Assembly: GCF_000282535.1 (NCBI RefSeq)
Contig: NZ_AKJC01000070.1
Location: 1-64,000 of the forward strand
DNA: 64,000 nucleotides
Reading direction: 5' to 3'
From: Pseudomonas sp. GM84
Lineage (GTDB): Bacteria > Pseudomonadota > Gammaproteobacteria > Pseudomonadales > Pseudomonadaceae
The notes below the pieces were generated by a model. That model was not told the origin of the DNA and did no database searches. It was given only the letters and a program-made list of their open reading frames with translations. Made by a program: the position numbers and the translations under genes. Below are positions 19,706 through 28,407 of the stretch, piece after piece. Numbering within the stretch: position 1 is the stretch's first letter; the number at the start of each line of letters is the position of its first letter.

Positions 19706-20142
19706 TCCCAGTCACCGCTAGTGACCTTGGAATTGAGCTCAGCGACACGAGCAGTCACGGTTTGTACAAGTGGCTGCTCGCAAGCTTTCTCATCGGTAAA
19801 AGGATTCGCTCAACTGTCGCGGTGGAGACCTATCGGAGCTTGGTTGATCGGCATGGCCTGGACACCCCCGCCAAGCTCGCCCGATGCTCTCACCAACAGC
19901 TGGTCGTATGGCTTGGCCAAGCGGGTTATGCCAGATATGACCAGTCCACTGCGAGACGACTGCATGCGTTGGGGACGGGGCTGTCCAGTGATTTGGATGC
20001 TCAGCTCAGCTTTTTACGCCAGGGTCTCATTGACCTGCCCACATTCCAACGCTGGCTTTTAAGTTTTGAGGGAATTGGCATTAAAACTTTGGAGATTTTC
20101 ATGCGAGAAGCTGCCGCACTGCTCGATAACGAGAGGCTGTAA
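19702..20142 (+). CDS. HhH-containing DNA glycosylase-like protein
   Basis: The 146-residue protein has the helical look of the HhH-GPD superfamily. A helix-hairpin-helix FEGIGIKTLEIFMREA lies near residues 121-136, following helices that resemble those of endonuclease III-like proteins (LLASFLIGKRIRSTVAVETY). The hairpin would contact DNA. It is shorter than true glycosylases (about 210 residues), and I see no clear catalytic Lys or FeS cysteines, so enzyme activity is doubtful. GTG start overlaps the DUF2188 stop. Confidence 0.6.
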   Translation: MIPVTASDLGIELSDTSSHGLYKWLLASFLIGKRIRSTVAVETYRSLVDRHGLDTPAKLARCSHQQLVVWLGQAGYARYDQSTARRLHALGTGLSSDLDAQLSFLRQGLIDLPTFQRWLLSFEGIGIKTLEIFMREAAALLDNERL

Positions 20143-20202
20143 GGACTCTTGGAAGGGCACGACTGAGACCGCCGCCCTAGGCTATCAGTGCGAGCCTAAG
20201 TG

Positions 20203-20434
20203 CATGCCAGCGTTGGAACTTTACGCAATCAACTGCCACCTCCAGGGCGAGCCCGGCCGATACTATCCTCAAGGTGAACAGACCCAACGGCAGAGCACTA
20301 CGGCGTTTCCGCAGTGCGGAGGTGCGTTTCGAGCGGCGTATGCTCCTGATTGTGTGCGGATGGCCATATGCCTTCATCGACCCGATGCCTTTAGCATGGA
20401 ACACTGGAAGATCTCAGGACGGGAGGTTCCATGA
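20203..20434 (+). pseudogene. Possible degenerate fragment of a DUF6555-like gene
   Basis: The start ALELYAINCHLQGEPGR resembles the beginning of the DUF6555 protein encoded at 18984 (ALQLYVIEYELHG). After about 20 residues the resemblance stops and the frame becomes low in similarity, as in a frameshifted relic. It runs into the ATG of the response regulator gene at 20431. The support is weak. Confidence 0.3.
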
Positions 20435-20862
20435 AGCTCGAGGCCAAAGGACTATCGCTACGCGGACACACAGTGCTGGTCGTTGAAGACGATGTAACAC
20501 TCAGAACGCTGCTCGTAGACATCCTGATTGAGCTCGGTGCTCATGCGTGTGGTTTTGGTAATGCGGAGGATGCCCTCATCCATCTTCTTGAAAACCACGG
20601 CAACTGTTCGTTGATAATCGCCGACCACGGTGTGCCTGGCACACTCAAGGGAGTGGAGTTCCTGCAGATGGTGGGGGAAAAGTGGCCCGACATTCCCACT
20701 ATTCTGACTTCCGGTTTCCAGTTGGAGAGCTTAGGTGAAGGTCTATCCAGTGAATTCTTATTCAAACCATGGTCGGTCGAAGAGCTGACTGCGACAATCG
20801 CCAAGGCCTTGGTTCGCAAGCCCGGTATTACGCAGCAGGACGTTGATCAACATCCTGCATGA
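20431..20862 (+). CDS. Single-domain response regulator (receiver only)
   Basis: A CheY-like receiver of 143 residues: VLVVEDDVTLR carries the acidic pair, the phospho-acceptor Asp lies in LIIADHGVPG (about residue 66), ILTSGF has the conserved Thr, and FKPW has the conserved Lys. There is no output domain, so it would act by protein contact or in a phosphorelay. It converges on another receiver gene (20828-21274) with a 35-base overlap. ATG start at 20431 follows GGGAGG. The hybrid kinase at 34925 is a possible but unproven partner. Confidence 0.88.
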   Translation: MKLEAKGLSLRGHTVLVVEDDVTLRTLLVDILIELGAHACGFGNAEDALIHLLENHGNCSLIIADHGVPGTLKGVEFLQMVGEKWPDIPTILTSGFQLESLGEGLSSEFLFKPWSVEELTATIAKALVRKPGITQQDVDQHPA

Positions 20863-21274
20863 GATAAGGCTTCACGCACTCTATGAAGCGTTCTAGCGGC
20901 CAGGGTTTTTGGAGGAAGTGGATGTCTTGAGGTAGTGCCTCACTCATTTCAGGATGATAGCCGCTGGATACGATGACGTCGGTGTCTGGCAGTTCCTTAC
21001 GTGCGATCCAAGCCAGGTTCAATCCTGTCGAGACTCCCGGAGTCCGGACATCGGTAATCACCAGTGACCATGGTTGCAGTCCCAGCATCGCAATGCCTTC
21101 ATCGGCAGTCGCCAGCGCAGTCACGGCTGCGCCTAGATCTTCCAGCAGCATCGTGATCATTTCTCGGAGGGCGGGTTCATCCTCCACCAGAAGAACAGAG
21201 GGAGGCATATCGGGGAGTTTTGGCTCAATCATCAGGGTACTCTTATCCAAGCGCACGTGAATAAAGCCATCCAT
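20828..21274 (-). CDS. Single-domain response regulator (receiver only)
   Basis: Another CheY-like receiver, 148 residues: VLLVEDEPALREM, acceptor Asp in VITDVRTPG (about residue 84), VIVSSGYHP and the conserved Lys in LQKPW. There is no DNA-binding domain. Its 3' end overlaps the 3' end of the convergent receiver gene. Both proteins end in QDVDQ-type tails because the overlap is palindromic. The first 25 residues before PSVLLVED may be dispensable, so translation could begin at MIEPK or MPPSV. Confidence 0.85.
   Translation of the reverse strand: MDGFIHVRLDKSTLMIEPKLPDMPPSVLLVEDEPALREMITMLLEDLGAAVTALATADEGIAMLGLQPWSLVITDVRTPGVSTGLNLAWIARKELPDTDVIVSSGYHPEMSEALPQDIHFLQKPWPLERFIECVKPYLMQDVDQRPAA
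20835..20858. terminator. Palindrome in the overlap of two convergent receiver genes
   Basis: GCAGGACGTTGATCAACATCCTGC pairs almost perfectly with itself (one mismatched pair). It lies in the coding overlap of the two response regulator genes, so it encodes QDVDQ on both strands. It could act as a bidirectional terminator hairpin, although no T-tract follows on either side. Confidence 0.5.
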
Positions 21275-21370
21275 CCTTGAACCGCCGCAACGGCATGGCG
21301 ACGCGCGATATCATTCCGACATCGCTTTCGCCGGGAAAATTCACTCGCACTATCTGAAAGAAATTTCACC

Positions 21371-21784
21371 TCATTTTATAGCGTCTTCGCTGGGGGCTTG
21401 AGCGGGATCGGCGTCGGCCCTAGGTACTTCCTGATCACATTTCTCGCCCATCGCCCGGTACTCCTTTCGCAGCGCATGCAACTGCTTGTTGTCCAGCGCT
21501 TCGAGGTCAAGGACGGAACGCTCGGCAGACTTTGTCGCCCGGATCAGCTCGTCCAGCTTGAGATGGATGATGTCGTTGTCCCGGTTTTGAGTGTTCTGAA
21601 TTAGGAAGACCATCAGGAATGTGATGATCGTGGTAGAAGTGTTGATAATGAGCTGCCACGTATCGTTGTAATGAAACCAAGGCCCGGAGGCTGCCCACAT
21701 CGTGATTAGTACGATGGCGATGAGAAAGGTGCTTGGCCTGCCTGCGTGGTCTGACAGCCGTTGGCAGAATTGCGCGAATTTCAT
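21371..21784 (-). CDS. Low-affinity iron permease family protein
   Basis: The 137-residue protein has two membrane segments (LIAIVLITMWAASGPWF and TTIITFLMVFLIQ), with the sequence WQLIINTSTTIITFLMVFLIQNTQNRD characteristic of the Fet4-related bacterial family. It then has a helical tail (LDELIRATKSAERSVLDLE). The family name comes from yeast iron permease; transport by the bacterial members is not established. It is monocistronic, with GAGGGAGAG before the ATG at 21784. It is frequent in Pseudomonas stress regions. Confidence 0.88.
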   Translation of the reverse strand: MKFAQFCQRLSDHAGRPSTFLIAIVLITMWAASGPWFHYNDTWQLIINTSTTIITFLMVFLIQNTQNRDNDIIHLKLDELIRATKSAERSVLDLEALDNKQLHALRKEYRAMGEKCDQEVPRADADPAQAPSEDAIK

Positions 21785-21946
21785 GATGCTCTCCCTCTGA
21801 TACGTTGCGCTTACTCAGTTGACCGCCCGCGTGATCAGAAATCATTTTTTACATTTGGCGGATGCAGCGAAAGGTGGGCACGATCACTTTGAACAGCAGC
21901 GGCGCAAGCAGGGTCAACCGCTACGACTTTGCTTTGGAGGGTAGTC

Positions 21947-22993
21947 ATGGAAGTCGAGCCGCTGTTGACAGAGCTCTTGATGGCGCGTGGCCCAGGTGGT
22001 CAGGAAGATGAGGTACGTTCGATTTGTCTGCGAGAGCTCACTGCATTCTGTGATGACTTGAAAGTCGACAGGGCGGGGAACGTCATAGGCCTGATCAAGG
22101 CTGCGCATGACAGTGATCCTGGCGAGGCGATCAGGGTTATGGCGCACCTGGATGAGATCGCCATGATCGTAAAAACGGTCGAGGCTGACGGGACGCTTAA
22201 GGTTGTCGCGCTTGGTGGAGCTCAGCCGATCTGCTTTGGCGCTTGCCCAGTCGACATGCTGGGCGACCGAACGACAATTCCGGGCGTTCTCTCTTACGGC
22301 TCGATGCACAACAGTGGCAGCACCCCCACAGGCCGGGACGTATTGGCTGGCGACGTTCACTGGAATGATGTTCATGTGGTTACTCGTCTAACCAAAGCCG
22401 CCTTGGAAGAAGCGGGTATTCGACCAGGGTCGCGCGTGGTGCTGAGTCAGCACTGGCGCAGGCCATTCATCGTCAACGACTGCATTGCCGCGCATTTCCT
22501 TGATGATCGAGCGCCTGTCACCGCCGTGATTCATTCCGCTGCCTTGCTCAGCAAGCGTCGGCATTTGCTCAAGCAGGATGTCTGGGTGGTGTTGACCACA
22601 CTCGAGGAGGAGTCCAACGCTGGTGCAATGTATGCAGCCCGCACGCTACCGGGGGATACCACCATCGCGGTTGAAGTAGGGCCCGTACTGACTGAGTACG
22701 ACACGCGGCTATGCGCAGGCCCGATTATCAATGCCGGCGATCAGAAGGGCTATTACAGCCGGACGGTGATCCATGGCTTGCTGGAGGCTTCCCGTCGTGC
22801 CGGTTACGAGCCCCAGGCAGCTTTACTGTTGGACTTCGCCTCGGATGCCAGTGCTGTAATGAGCGCAGGAGTCTGCGCGCGTGCGGGCTGCATTGCCATT
22901 CCAACTGAAAACACGCATGGGTTCGAGTTGATCCATTCGCAGGGGATTTCAGCCTGCGCCGCGACGCTCGTCGAGTATCTGATCGACCCTTAG
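21947..22993 (+). CDS. M42-family metallopeptidase (glutamyl aminopeptidase-like)
   Basis: This 348-residue protein has the M42 zinc aminopeptidase layout: AHLDEIAMIVK (His and Asp near residues 67-69) in the metal site, TTLEEESNAGA with the catalytic Glu pair near 218, and ENTHGFE near the C-terminus supplying the last His. M42 enzymes are large cytosolic oligomers that trim short peptides. The ATG at 21947 follows TTGGAGGGT. Some canonical stretches between residues 85 and 125 look variant (FGACPVDML), so the substrate range is uncertain. It is convergent with the membrane protein gene at 23013. Confidence 0.82.
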   Translation: MEVEPLLTELLMARGPGGQEDEVRSICLRELTAFCDDLKVDRAGNVIGLIKAAHDSDPGEAIRVMAHLDEIAMIVKTVEADGTLKVVALGGAQPICFGACPVDMLGDRTTIPGVLSYGSMHNSGSTPTGRDVLAGDVHWNDVHVVTRLTKAALEEAGIRPGSRVVLSQHWRRPFIVNDCIAAHFLDDRAPVTAVIHSAALLSKRRHLLKQDVWVVLTTLEEESNAGAMYAARTLPGDTTIAVEVGPVLTEYDTRLCAGPIINAGDQKGYYSRTVIHGLLEASRRAGYEPQAALLLDFASDASAVMSAGVCARAGCIAIPTENTHGFELIHSQGISACAATLVEYLIDP

Positions 22994-23012
22994 ACTACCT
23001 GTTTCAAGCTGG

Positions 23013-23285
23013 TCATGACCGCAGCTCGGCTGTTGTGTTCTTCCTCCAACCCCTGAGGTTCATAAGACACAGCACTACCTGAAGCACAATCAATGCCCAC
23101 GCTTGTGCATGCCATCCCCAGACCGTCCATAAAATGTTGCTTGCGATAAAGCAACAGAAGCCCACTTTGCGCCGCCCAGGGCGATGCGATCCAATACACC
23201 AGGCTGCCAGCACTGTGACCGCCATCGCTGGCCATTCCAGCAGCTCAACCCAACTTTCCATCAAACCATTCCAGACCGTTTCCAT
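23013..23285 (-). CDS. Small membrane protein, 90 aa
   Basis: Three hydrophobic segments are visible: WPAMAVTVLAAWCIG, VGFCCFIASNILWTVWGWH and AWALIVLQVVLCLMNLRG. The topology, with Trp-rich helices, resembles short relatives of PnuC/SWEET-type half transporters that are common in Pseudomonas as hypothetical proteins. The function is unknown. It stands alone between the M42 peptidase and GH15 genes. Confidence 0.7.
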   Translation of the reverse strand: METVWNGLMESWVELLEWPAMAVTVLAAWCIGSHRPGRRKVGFCCFIASNILWTVWGWHAQAWALIVLQVVLCLMNLRGWRKNTTAELRS

Positions 23286-23404
23286 AAACCTAGAGCCATT
23301 TTCCGTCGGTCAAGCCGCTTGTGAGTAATCCGGCTCCCTTTGGATTTGGAGTACACCCTAAAGGGCTGGGTTCCGCATACGACAAGGCAGGTGAGGCGGC
23401 CCAT

Positions 23405-25222
23405 TTAACGCTCTGGGCCGTAGCCGCTGATTGCCAGGGCGGCGCGCATCGCAGCAAGATGCGTAAGCCCTTGCGGCAGGTTTCCGAGGAAGTTTCCTGT
23501 ACTAGGATCGATCATTTCTGAGTAGATCCCCACGCCATGTTCGAGGCCTTTCACGGCAGCGTGGAACGCTGACTCGCCCCGCTCGCACTCCCCAAGAAGC
23601 GCCCAAGCTTCAATGATCCAGAAGGTACAAGCCAGGAAGCAGCCTTCTTCCTCATAGGCTTGGCTATATCGGTAGTGGAAAGCCCCAGCGCCCAGCTCGG
23701 CTTGGACAGCTTCCAGGGTGCAACGCAGACGTTTTGGTGAGGGATAGCCTATGCGCACAGCAAGTGCTACTGACGCATCGAGTCGATCTGTCCCAGGATA
23801 AAAAACGTAGGCCTGACGTCGCTCACTCCAACAGTGTTGCTCGATCCATGCCTGGATGCGTTGCCGTTCTCGATCCCACCGTTCTCGGCATGTGGTCGGG
23901 AGGTGACCACCATCAGCAAGTTCGATGGCGCGACTCAAAGCCTGCCAGCAACTGATCTTGGACATCGTGTAGTGGCGCGTCTCCTGCAATTCCCATATCC
24001 CTGCGTCAGCCTGCCTCCAGCTATCGGCGCATTGATCAGCAAGACCCGCGAGGATCATTGCGCTGGGGGAGTCGAGGATATTGCCGCTGTCGATGAAACA
24101 GCGAGCGGTCTCGAAAATGTCGCCGAAGACACCATGTTGGAGTTGGTCACGCGCGTCGTTTCCCACTACTGGAGGTGAATTCTTGTAGCCAGGGAGGTTA
24201 ACCCTGCGCGTGCAATCACCGAGCGCCCCATCCAGCGTATACAACACCCTTGGGCCATGCTCGCCCAGTCGATTCAAAAGCCAGGTGAAAGCTGCCTTGG
24301 CTTCGGGCTGTGCCCCGATAGCCAGGAATGCCTCGATGGTATATCCAGCGTCCCGGATCCAGGCGAAGCGGTAGTCGAAGTTCTTTGTACCACCTATCCG
24401 CTCGGGCAGGGACGAGGTGCCTGCAGCCATGATCGCGCCGCTCGGTGAGGATAAAAGAAGCTTTAGGGCGAGTGCATTCCGCACAACCAGTGGTTTGAGT
24501 GGGCCGTCATAGATAAGGCTCTTCGACCATTGGCACCACTCTCGATGCGAACCGTCAATACGCTCGTCGATGAGCTCCAGTGGTGGGAGCACCAGTGGCT
24601 CATCTCGCCCAGCCACGATCGCCAAAACAGTCCGTTGCCCCCGGCTTACCCTGATGAATGCCCGGACGCCCATGTCATCCTTGCGATCAATCTGCAACTG
24701 GGCGTCGTGCATAAACATTCCTAGGATGCGACCGGCATGAAACACGCAGCCGTTGTCATTCGGCGTCAGATAAGGGCTTACGGTATCGGCCTGTGTACCG
24801 AAATCAATGGCGATGTCGAAATCGACAAAACCGTCCATCCCCTCTATACGCCTCGCGAGTTCAGCCCAAGGTAAACGACCAGCTGGGCCACTGTTGAGCG
24901 ATTCGGTCACTCGCGCTTTCCCGCTCGAAGTGACAAAGCACGTCTCCAGTACGTTGCTGCCTGGGAGATAACGACGTTCAGCACGATACTTTTCGCGAGG
25001 GGTGATGGAAAAGAACCCACCTGGGTGAGGTGCCAACAACCGGTCGAACAGTGGTGGAGAGTCCATCTGCGGAACGCACCACCAATCAATAGAGCCGTCC
25101 AAGCCTATCAACGCCACCGAGCGCCCATCACCCAGAGCACCGTATTGCTCCAGCAGCAACCATCCGCCGTCGTCGCGTTGGGGTTCAGCGTGCTGCATGC
25201 CATCGGCGAATTGTTTTTCCAC
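23405..25222 (-). CDS. Glycoside hydrolase family 15 protein (glucoamylase/trehalase type)
   Basis: The 605-residue cytosolic protein is a GH15 enzyme. It opens with YGALGDGRSVALIGLDGSIDWWC near residues 29-51, the N-terminal beta-domain signature. The (alpha/alpha)6 barrel includes FAWIRDAGYT near 290 and AYEEEGCFLACTFW near the C-terminus, where catalytic Glu residues lie. Related bacterial proteins hydrolyse trehalose or alpha-glucans. No signal peptide is present. It starts at a GTG (25222); an internal ATG (25198) is possible. In Pseudomonas this gene often lies in RpoS-type stress regions, as here. Confidence 0.9.
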   Translation of the reverse strand: MEKQFADGMQHAEPQRDDGGWLLLEQYGALGDGRSVALIGLDGSIDWWCVPQMDSPPLFDRLLAPHPGGFFSITPREKYRAERRYLPGSNVLETCFVTSSGKARVTESLNSGPAGRLPWAELARRIEGMDGFVDFDIAIDFGTQADTVSPYLTPNDNGCVFHAGRILGMFMHDAQLQIDRKDDMGVRAFIRVSRGQRTVLAIVAGRDEPLVLPPLELIDERIDGSHREWCQWSKSLIYDGPLKPLVVRNALALKLLLSSPSGAIMAAGTSSLPERIGGTKNFDYRFAWIRDAGYTIEAFLAIGAQPEAKAAFTWLLNRLGEHGPRVLYTLDGALGDCTRRVNLPGYKNSPPVVGNDARDQLQHGVFGDIFETARCFIDSGNILDSPSAMILAGLADQCADSWRQADAGIWELQETRHYTMSKISCWQALSRAIELADGGHLPTTCRERWDRERQRIQAWIEQHCWSERRQAYVFYPGTDRLDASVALAVRIGYPSPKRLRCTLEAVQAELGAGAFHYRYSQAYEEEGCFLACTFWIIEAWALLGECERGESAFHAAVKGLEHGVGIYSEMIDPSTGNFLGNLPQGLTHLAAMRAALAISGYGPER

Positions 25223-25419
25223 GAGCCGTTACCCTGCTGAATTGTCCAGTTGGGACAGGCTTGTCGAGCTGATGGTTCGCTCCGACTTTCAGCTGGAAGT
25301 CTTTTCTCAGATTATTTAAAAATCGGAATTTCGAGTTGCCGCTGAACTCTCAGTCGACGGTAGGTGCATCTTTTTCTCGGCTCCAATCCTCCCAACCAAC
25401 CAGACCAACAGAGGGTTTT

Positions 25420-25653
25420 ATGACTTGTCTGATTTGCGCAGGGCATGCGCACTCCGTGGAATGTGCGACGGGGTGGGAAGAGCGGCATTGTTCGGAGTGC
25501 GGAGGCTATCGCATCTCCCAATTACTCATTTTGGCGATGATGGATCAGGGGCAGATCTTCGACACCAGCAAAATGCGAGAATGGCTGACCACCCAGCGGA
25601 GTCTGATGCCTACTCCAATAATTGAGCCTCACCACGCCATTCTCCTTAGTTAA
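25420..25653 (+). CDS. Small Cys-rich protein, 77 aa
   Basis: The start has CLICAGHAHSVEC and then HCSECGGYR: two CxxC pairs that could form a zinc ribbon in the first 36 residues. The second half is helical (ISQLLILAMMDQG). ATG at 25420 follows AGAGGG; a longer frame from 25336 is unlikely. It is monocistronic. Its function is unknown; a zinc-binding or recognition role is inferred. Confidence 0.6.
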   Translation: MTCLICAGHAHSVECATGWEERHCSECGGYRISQLLILAMMDQGQIFDTSKMREWLTTQRSLMPTPIIEPHHAILLS

Positions 25654-25695
25654 ATAGGCGGGGCGCCGTGGCCTGCCCGAGGCTCCTAGAGAATG

Positions 25696-26139
25696 TCACT
25701 CGTTGGGAATGATCGAGATCTTGCCGTTGCGCTCGACAATGGCAAATTTGATCTGCTCCACTTTTTCGATTCCCTGGCTATCGCGCGCAGATTCAAGAAT
25801 ATCGTCTTCAGTTAGCCGCGCTCGGTGCATACGGTGGTGCAGAAAACGGCCATGCTCAACGACCAGCGTAGCGTGGCCATCCAGCAGTCGCGCCAAAGGC
25901 TTGGAATTGAGTTTCGCGAGCGACAGTCCGACATCCAGGACGATCAGCGTCGCGATGACCAACATGGCATTGGTGAAGGAAAAATCATCGCCCAGCAAAG
26001 CCTGTTGGGTCGCTTCGCCGATGATTAACAGCAGCACAAAATCAAAGGTCGTCAAGTCAGCTAAGGAACGTCTGCCTGCAACGCGAAACAACAGCATGAG
26101 GGCGATGTACATGCCGGCTGCGCGAAGGATTGAATCCAT
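25696..26139 (-). CDS. DUF421 (YetF-like) membrane protein
   Basis: The 147-residue protein has the DUF421 layout: a helix MYIALMLLFRVAGRRSLADL, a second hydrophobic segment (FVLLLIIGEATQQALLGDD, the usual GE motif), a third (NAMLVIATLIVLDVGLSLAK) and a C-terminal YetF domain with LDGHATLVVEHGRF. The function is unknown. It has AGGAGC before the ATG at 26139 and is the last gene of a three-gene minus-strand run with the 168-aa protein and CinA. Confidence 0.88.
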   Translation of the reverse strand: MDSILRAAGMYIALMLLFRVAGRRSLADLTTFDFVLLLIIGEATQQALLGDDFSFTNAMLVIATLIVLDVGLSLAKLNSKPLARLLDGHATLVVEHGRFLHHRMHRARLTEDDILESARDSQGIEKVEQIKFAIVERNGKISIIPNE

Positions 26140-26148
26140 TACTCGCTC

Positions 26149-26655
26149 CTAAGGGAATAGGAAGGTAGAGAAGTGGACTGCACTGGATGGGCCTGTGCGC
26201 ACCGCGCATTCCAGTGTTCCAACATACTCGCTGCGTAAGGTCAGATAGAGCGTGGCAATTCCATCCTCGCTGGTTCCCAGTTGCAGCAAGATGGCCTTGC
26301 CCTGTGAGAGCGAGGCTTGTGGTTGAGGTTGTAAGGTTTCGATGCTGGCTTCGCGCAGTAGTGAACCATCGAGCTGCACCATGATGGGTTCTCGGGCGCT
26401 GCCGCGTACAGTGATGCGCAAGCTGTCAGTTGTGCCACTGCGGCTGAGGCGTTGATACTCCACATGCAGACGGCCATCAGCGCTCGTGACCTGAGCATTG
26501 CTGAGTGGGCCATTACCGAATACGCCGGCCAATCCAAGTAAGACAATGACGACCAACAGGTACCAACCCACGCGTTCGAAGCGCCAGACGCGCTGCTGCA
26601 TGGTCATGTCTTCCTGGACAGGCTGCTGTCTCGACACCAGTTCATCATCCGCCAT
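26149..26655 (-). CDS. Membrane-anchored protein, 168 aa
   Basis: One membrane segment (WYLLVVIVLLGLAGVFGNG, about residues 31-49) precedes a beta-rich periplasmic part of about 115 residues (LHVEYQRL, SLRITVRG, ATLYLTLRSEY). I know it only as the conserved companion of DUF421 genes in Pseudomonas. It sits 9 bases upstream of the DUF421 start, so the two probably act together at the inner membrane. Confidence 0.75.
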   Translation of the reverse strand: MADDELVSRQQPVQEDMTMQQRVWRFERVGWYLLVVIVLLGLAGVFGNGPLSNAQVTSADGRLHVEYQRLSRSGTTDSLRITVRGSAREPIMVQLDGSLLREASIETLQPQPQASLSQGKAILLQLGTSEDGIATLYLTLRSEYVGTLECAVRTGPSSAVHFSTFLFP

Positions 26656-26666
26656 AGCCCTAATCC

Positions 26667-27170
26667 TCAGGCGCGCTCCCCACGAAGCCAGCGCTCGTGA
26701 TATTGGATCAGGCGGGTCAGTCCGTAGACGGCCCCGTCATGCATGACTTGCGCTCGCTCTCCAAAAAAACGCTGGGTACGGGTAAATACGGCAATTGGTT
26801 CCCCGGCAAATGCCCACGCAAAGCACAGCGTGCCGGGTAGAACCCCAGATGCTGGGCTAGGCCCGGCTACACCGGTAGTTGCAATAACGACGTTGGCATC
26901 GCTGTCCTTCAAAGCCCCTAGAGCCATCTCCCAGGCGACTGGTTCGCTAGTGAGCCCATATCGTTCGATGGTCTCCGCGCTTACACCTAGCAGACGCTTC
27001 TTGGCGGAGGGGGAATACACTACGTAGCCGCTTTCGAGCACCTCGCCCGTACCTGGGAATGCCGCTAGCAGAGCGACCATGCAGCCTGCTGTACAGGACT
27101 CGGCAGTGCTAAGTACCAGATGGTGGTCTTTGAGGTAGCCAAGCACGGCCAGTACAGGATCACTTGCCAT
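26667..27170 (-). CDS. CinA family protein (nicotinamide-nucleotide amidohydrolase type)
   Basis: The 167-residue protein corresponds to the C-terminal CinA/PncC domain: STAESCTAGCMVALLAAFPG near residues 18-37, with the active-site Ser, and GVAGPSPASG near 98-107. Stand-alone members deamidate nicotinamide mononucleotide for NAD salvage. It lies 11 bases upstream of the membrane-anchored protein gene and heads the three-gene run. Confidence 0.88.
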   Translation of the reverse strand: MASDPVLAVLGYLKDHHLVLSTAESCTAGCMVALLAAFPGTGEVLESGYVVYSPSAKKRLLGVSAETIERYGLTSEPVAWEMALGALKDSDANVVIATTGVAGPSPASGVLPGTLCFAWAFAGEPIAVFTRTQRFFGERAQVMHDGAVYGLTRLIQYHERWLRGERA

Positions 27171-27354
27171 TTTGATGTCGACTCGTTGTTCTTTTGTGGT
27201 GGACGTGTCAGCTATGTAAATGGTTCACCGGTTCAGCGTAGGTTCGCTTGGGTTCTTGACTTGAACTTCATTCCCCGCGTCAGCATCAATTTAGATAGCA
27301 CGGAGCTGGGCTCCGAAGTGTTATTTGAATGAGAGAGATAAGGGTAGGGTAGCC

Positions 27355-27519
27355 ATGAAAAAGCACACCGACACCGGGCATAGGCCAAAGGCCCCGTCAA
27401 AATCCCAGGGTGAAGAAGAACGCGACAACGATGCTCATCGACCGGATGGCTCATCAGGCACCGATCATGATTCGACCGCTCAGAAAGCAGCGCGTAATGA
27501 AGGGGAGAAAAAGCACTGA
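27355..27519 (+). CDS. Small hydrophilic protein, 54 aa
   Basis: A highly charged, Gly/Ser/His/Asp-rich 54-residue product with no hydrophobic core, probably disordered (HRPDGSSGTDHDST). The ATG at 27355 follows AGGGTAGGGT. The stop lies inside the start of a strong terminator hairpin, which supports a real short gene. Similar short hydrophilic proteins occur in Pseudomonas near stress genes; no function is known. Confidence 0.65.
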   Translation: MKKHTDTGHRPKAPSKSQGEEERDNDAHRPDGSSGTDHDSTAQKAARNEGEKKH

Positions 27520-27547
27520 GGCCAGCAACAGCTGGCCTCAGTGCTTT
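27510..27547. terminator. Bidirectional intrinsic terminator
   Basis: A perfect 17-bp stem (27510-27526 with 27531-27547) around the loop AACA. It is AAAGCACTGAGG on one side and closes in TGCTTT on the other. It serves the short plus-strand gene and the convergent short-chain dehydrogenase gene. Confidence 0.9.
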
Positions 27548-27549
27548 CA

Positions 27550-28407
27550 TCAGAGGATGGGTTTGCCGCCGGTTATCCCGTAGCGTGAACCCGAGATGTA
27601 GCTGGCCTCATCAGAACCCAGCAAGACATAAATCGGCGCGACCTCCACCGGTTGCCCTGGTCGCCCCATTGGGTAACTCGAACCGAAGTTCTTCACGGCT
27701 TCATCCGGCATGGTGGCAGGTATCAGCGGTGTCCAGATCGGGCCGGGGGCTACGCTGTTGACCCGTATGCCTTGCTTGCCGAGCAGTTGGGCGAGGCCGG
27801 CGGTGAAATTTGCAATCGCACCTTTGGTGGCGGCATACGCCAACAGGCTGGGTGATGGGTCGTCAGAGTTGACCGAGCTGGTGTTGATGATCGACCCGCC
27901 TTTGGGCATCGACGGCAATGCGCGCTGGCAAATCCGGAAAATGGCGGTGATGTTGGTATCGAAGGTCTTCACCCATTCATCATCGTCAATCTCGTCCAGG
28001 CCCTCATGAGCCATCTGGAACGCGGCATTGTTGACCAGAATATCGATGCGACCGAACTGCGCCACCGTCTTGTCGACGATGTCGTAGCAGTGCTGCTTTT
28101 GCGCCAGGTCACCTGGTAGCAGCAGGCACTGCCGGCCAGCAGCTTCCACCCAACGCGCTGTTTCCTGCGCATCTTCGTGCTCATTCAGGTAGGCAATGGC
28201 AAGGTCGGCGCCCTCGCGGGCGTAGGCAATGGCCACTGCGCGCCCGATGCCGCTGTCGGCGCCGGTGATCAGGGCGATTTTGCCTTCGAGCCGGTTGTTG
28301 CCGCTGTATGTCTGCTCACCGCAGTCTGGATACGGCTCCATCTTGCGTTGTGAGCCTGGTACGCTTTGCGGCTGAGAGGGAAACGGGGGGGTGGGGTAGT
28401 CGCTCAT
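27550..28407 (-). CDS. Short-chain dehydrogenase (YghA/YdaD-type stress SDR)
   Basis: The 285-residue SDR has the extended N-terminus of the general-stress group (YPDCGEQTYSGNNRLEGKIA), then the NAD(P) motif TGADSGIGRAVA near residues 49-60, NNAA near 126, catalytic Ser in NTSSVNSDD, and the YAATK catalytic Tyr/Lys. Members probably reduce aldehydes or ketones under stress. It is monocistronic and shares the terminator at 27510-27547. No regulator site is visible. Confidence 0.92.
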   Translation of the reverse strand: MSDYPTPPFPSQPQSVPGSQRKMEPYPDCGEQTYSGNNRLEGKIALITGADSGIGRAVAIAYAREGADLAIAYLNEHEDAQETARWVEAAGRQCLLLPGDLAQKQHCYDIVDKTVAQFGRIDILVNNAAFQMAHEGLDEIDDDEWVKTFDTNITAIFRICQRALPSMPKGGSIINTSSVNSDDPSPSLLAYAATKGAIANFTAGLAQLLGKQGIRVNSVAPGPIWTPLIPATMPDEAVKNFGSSYPMGRPGQPVEVAPIYVLLGSDEASYISGSRYGITGGKPIL

